7,743 nucleotides of DNA, taken from assembly GCA_900555215.1 (NCBI GenBank), contig USKR01000046.1, forward strand, positions 1 to 7,743. Reading direction: 5' to 3'. The position numbers and the translations under genes are program-made. This document shows positions 5,634 through 7,743 of this stretch, piece by piece (position 1 is the first letter of the stretch; the number at the start of each line of letters is the position of its first letter). A model generated the notes under the pieces. The model was given only the letters and a program-made list of their open reading frames with translations. It did no database searches and was not told the origin of the DNA. The DNA comes from an uncultured Ruminococcus sp. GTDB lineage: Bacteria; Bacillota; Clostridia; Lachnospirales; Lachnospiraceae.

Positions 5634-5662
5634 GAAGATATTCTTTGACACGCTGCTTTTTT
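5609..5662 (+). terminator. Strong intrinsic terminator overlapping the kinase gene's 3' end
   Basis: Arms 5609-5631 and 5640-5662 pair over 23 bp (AAAAAAGCAGCGTGT with ACACGCTGCTTTTTT, then GAAGAAT with ATTCTTT), with only two G-U wobbles. The loop is 8 nt, and six T close the stem. The 5' arm encodes the last residues (KKQRVEE) and part of the stop codon. The A-run/T-run symmetry would also let it work from the opposite strand. Confidence 0.9.
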
Positions 5663-5873
5663 CATCAGGTCAGCTGAGGACTTTTCATAAATTTAAATGA
5701 AACTTCACAGAAAGTCAGGCGCACATTTAACACGGCCGCCATAGAATAGGAAAATATAAAAAGGTAAGACAATGAACCACAGCGCGGATATTATGGGACG
5801 ACAGGCTTAAATCTGCCGGATTGTTTCCTGTATATCGGCGCTGAATTTACTGTGGGAAAGGAATACAGGGATT
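5663..5873. other. Leader region upstream of the YibE/F gene
   Basis: There is no gene of normal size. I find no convincing -35/-10 pair; AT-rich patches (TAGAAT near 5745, TATAAA near 5755) lack a matching -35 at proper distance. A 12-codon frame (5772-5810, MNHSADIMGRQA) follows AAAAAGG at about 7 nt and could be a leader peptide or chance. An inverted repeat (5825-5833 with 5863-5871) ends 2 nt before the YibE/F start codon. Confidence 0.4.
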
Positions 5874-7034
5874 ATGAAGGACAAGATTTTACATACGCTG
5901 CTCCGAGCGCTTCCTATGGCGCTTGTCCTGGCGGTTCTGACGGTGACCGCGGTCTGGCTGAGCCGGATGGACGAGGATGAGACTGCGTCGGATGCCAGCC
6001 GGCTGGTGTACGCCTCCGCGGAAGTCACGGCAGTTCTGGCAGACAACGCACAAGAGGATCATCAGAACGCGGAGGGACGCCGCGTGGGTGATCAGGAGCT
6101 GGAGATCCGGATTTTGTCTGGAGACCATAAGGGTGAGATCATGACAGTGACCAACTATATGAGCGCGCTGTTCAACGTGGATGTGGATCAGGGAGACCGG
6201 ATCATTGTGCGGATCATGACGGATGAGGATGGTTCTTATTACGCATCGGTGTTCAACTATGACAGAGGGATCGTGCTGGGCGTGTTTCTGCTTATCTTTT
6301 TCGCACTGCTGGCAGTGCTTGGCGGGAAAAAGGGAGTCGGCGCGCTGGCAGGACTCCTGCTCACGCTTGGCTGTATCTGGTTCATCCTGATCCCGTGCCT
6401 GATCCGGGGCGTCCCGGCAGTTCCGGTGACCATCGGGGTATCAGCAGTGTCAGCGGCAGCCGGGCTGATCTTTTTGAACGGGTATTCGAAAAAGACGCTG
6501 TGCGCGGTATGCGGCTGTGTCGGCGGCGTGCTCGCGGCAGGGATCGCGGCGGCAGCGGTGGGAACCCTTTCGCCTATGAACGGCTTCAACATGCAGGAGG
6601 CAGAAAACCTGATCCTGTACGGAGCAGACCGGGGGCTGAAGATCAGCGGGCTGCTTGTGTGCGGAGTCCTGATCTCCGCACTGGGCGCTGTGATGGACGT
6701 ATCTCTCGGGATCGCATCGTCAGTGTGGGAGATGAGAGAACAGAATCCGGAGGCATCTGCGGGCAGCCTGTTCCGCTCCGGAATGCAGATCGGAAGAGAC
6801 GCTATGGGAACCATGGCGAATACGCTGATCCTGGCATTTGCAGGATCGTCTCTTAACATGCTGATCCTGGTGCAGACCTATGATATCCCCTTCCTGCAGC
6901 TGATCAATACGGACTCCATCGCGTTGGAGGTGGTACAGAGTGTGGCTGGTTCTTTCGGTATACTTCTGACAGTTCCTCTCGTGGCTTTTATCAGCGCCAG
7001 ACTGATGGTGCATTGCAGAGGCCGGAGAGTTTAA
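5874..7034 (+). CDS. YibE/F family polytopic membrane protein
   Basis: A 386-residue integral membrane protein. One N-terminal helix (about 10-30) is followed by an extracytoplasmic soluble domain (about 40-128, beta-rich, with EIRILSGDHKGEIMTVTNYM, where the family often has an OB-like stretch). About seven further helices follow, near 132-150, 155-177, 182-202, 207-230, 257-280, 316-335 and 355-378. The family hallmarks are GAVMDVSLGIASS at 271-283 and GRDAMGTMANTLILAFAGSSL at 307-327. The molecular function of YibE/F proteins is not established; transport has been suggested. In many Firmicutes two such genes are adjacent, but here only one is seen and the next gene is unrelated. The ribosome binding site is mediocre: AAGG lies 12 nt upstream and AGGG 3 nt upstream, the latter inside a possible hairpin. 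Family call is firm, role unknown. Confidence 0.92.
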   Translation: MKDKILHTLLRALPMALVLAVLTVTAVWLSRMDEDETASDASRLVYASAEVTAVLADNAQEDHQNAEGRRVGDQELEIRILSGDHKGEIMTVTNYMSALFNVDVDQGDRIIVRIMTDEDGSYYASVFNYDRGIVLGVFLLIFFALLAVLGGKKGVGALAGLLLTLGCIWFILIPCLIRGVPAVPVTIGVSAVSAAAGLIFLNGYSKKTLCAVCGCVGGVLAAGIAAAAVGTLSPMNGFNMQEAENLILYGADRGLKISGLLVCGVLISALGAVMDVSLGIASSVWEMREQNPEASAGSLFRSGMQIGRDAMGTMANTLILAFAGSSLNMLILVQTYDIPFLQLINTDSIALEVVQSVAGSFGILLTVPLVAFISARLMVHCRGRRV

Positions 7035-7040
7035 TATAGA

Positions 7041-7070
7041 TGGCTCCGAAATTTTTCCGGAGCTGGTTTT
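7041..7070 (+). terminator. Modest intrinsic terminator after the YibE/F gene
   Basis: GCTCCG (7043-7048) pairs with CGGAGC (7058-7063) over a 9-nt A/T-rich loop, and two more wobble pairs are possible at the base. A short TGGTTTTA tail follows, with only four T, so termination may be partial and some transcription may continue into the secreted-protein gene 60 bp downstream. Confidence 0.55.
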
Positions 7071-7100
7071 ACGGTCACTTTTCAAGATTGGAGGATGAAG

Positions 7101-7743
7101 ATGAAAAAGAAAGCAAAGACAGCGTTAAGCGCAAGGCTTACCGCGCTGTGCATGGCTGTCCTGATGGCATTTTCCCTTCTTCCGTCCACGGCGTCAGCCG
7201 CGGAAGGGACTTCCTTCGGGAGGATCACGGAAGAAGCGGAGTTTACGACAGGCAGCTATGTCATGGTGACAGATACTGGATTTGCGCCGCAGAAGATCGA
7301 CGGCACATGGCTTCCGGCAGATGAGCTGGGGACCGCACTGGGAGATACGATCGCGGCGCCGGCGGACGAGACGGTCTGGAAGATCGCCGTGTCGGGCGGC
7401 ACTGCCACCATCAAGGATATGGACGGACAGTTCCTTGCGCCGAAGGGCGGAAATGAAAACGGGATCCGCATTTCCGATACGGAGTATCAGTGGAAATGGG
7501 AATGCCGGGACGGGAAGTTCACGTTCAGCGGTCAGGGAGACGATACTGTCATCCTGGCGAGCAACCGGAGCAGCCAGAACAGATTCCGCGCCTACAAGAC
7601 GACGACCGTCGAGGGAAATCCAAACGGGTATCCTTCTGAGTTCACGCTCTACAAAGCGGCGGAAGGCGGAACATCTGAGGGGACAGTGGCGGCGCCGCAG
7701 GCAGATCCCCAGGCGGGAGCTGTGGCTTCCGGCACGGAGATCA
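7101..7743 (+). CDS. Secreted protein, N-terminal part (runs off the right edge)
   Basis: The first 214 residues of an exported protein; the frame is open to the window end. Residues 1-33 form a Sec signal peptide: basic MKKKAK, hydrophobic LCMAVLMAFSLL, and a likely signal peptidase I site after ASA at 31-33. The mature part begins with a beta-rich domain at about 41-185: TGSYVMVTDTGFAP, then TVWKIAVSGGTATIKD, FLAPKGGNENGI, YQWKW and FTFSGQGDDTVILASN, ending PSEFTLYK. An Ala/Pro/Gly/Glu linker follows from about 187, so another domain is expected beyond the edge. I associate this domain with large clostridial extracellular phosphoesterases/nucleases, but from memory of similar architecture only; no catalytic residues are in view. 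The start at 7101 is chosen because GGAGG ends 6 nt before it; the ATG at 7095 directly abuts that site. Confidence 0.8.
   Translation, partial: MKKKAKTALSARLTALCMAVLMAFSLLPSTASAAEGTSFGRITEEAEFTTGSYVMVTDTGFAPQKIDGTWLPADELGTALGDTIAAPADETVWKIAVSGGTATIKDMDGQFLAPKGGNENGIRISDTEYQWKWECRDGKFTFSGQGDDTVILASNRSSQNRFRAYKTTTVEGNPNGYPSEFTLYKAAEGGTSEGTVAAPQADPQAGAVASGTEI

Noticed and set aside
4662..5651. A 329-codon open frame on the minus strand opposite the kinase gene
   Set aside because: The plus strand carries clear kinase and zinc-ribbon motifs in the same DNA. The minus-strand product has no recognisable domain, and its N-terminus would start at the terminator hairpin. It is a shadow helped by the stop-free 15-bp repeat.
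6257..6859. A 200-codon minus-strand frame inside the YibE/F gene
   Set aside because: The plus strand encodes conserved membrane motifs here. The antisense frame is low-complexity Ser/Pro/Ala, typical of a shadow.

Overview
The window looks like a chromosomal segment of a clostridial anaerobe, most likely a Lachnospiraceae gut commensal. The signs are a V/A-type ATPase operon, strong AGGAGG ribosome binding sites, intrinsic terminators, a CCA-less tRNA gene, and a mix of moderately GC-rich genes with A/T-rich promoters. The taxon is inferred from gene families and style, not from a marker gene.

Left part, minus strand (1-1858): the promoter-proximal end of a V-type ATP synthase operon. In transcription order it encodes a short coiled-coil stalk subunit (G/H-like), then subunit C, then the N-terminal 166 residues of subunit I, which runs off the left edge. 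The genes are tightly packed (3-nt gap, then a 4-nt ATGA overlap). A promoter and an AGGAGG site precede the first gene. Divergently transcribed is trmB (2033-2683), the tRNA m7G46 methyltransferase.

Middle (2684-3285): an AT-rich intergenic stretch with one doubtful Cys-rich small ORF, then a near-consensus promoter, a tRNA-Lys(CUU) gene and its intrinsic terminator. Next comes a 140-bp element (3139-3278) whose complementary segments nest into a four-helix junction: a perfect 14-bp closing stem, a stem of up to 27 bp, and two smaller helices, with almost no unpaired bases between them. Its long hairpin can also serve as terminator for the convergent gene, a D-2-hydroxyacid dehydrogenase (4224 to 3286, minus strand).

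Right part, plus strand (4327-5662): a two-gene transcription unit. Its first gene encodes a small protein with an array of eight GYPNQ pentapeptides (a 15-bp tandem DNA repeat) and two C-terminal zinc ribbons. The second, overlapping it by ATGA, encodes a minimal Ser/Thr-kinase-like protein with an HGD catalytic loop and essentially no activation segment. A 23-bp hairpin terminator overlaps the kinase's 3' end. I consider this pair and the 3139-3278 element the most unusual content of the window.

The window ends with a YibE/F-family polytopic membrane protein (5874-7034), a modest terminator, and the N-terminal 214 residues of a secreted protein (7101 onward) that runs off the right edge. 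No CRISPR array, insertion sequence or prophage gene is visible.
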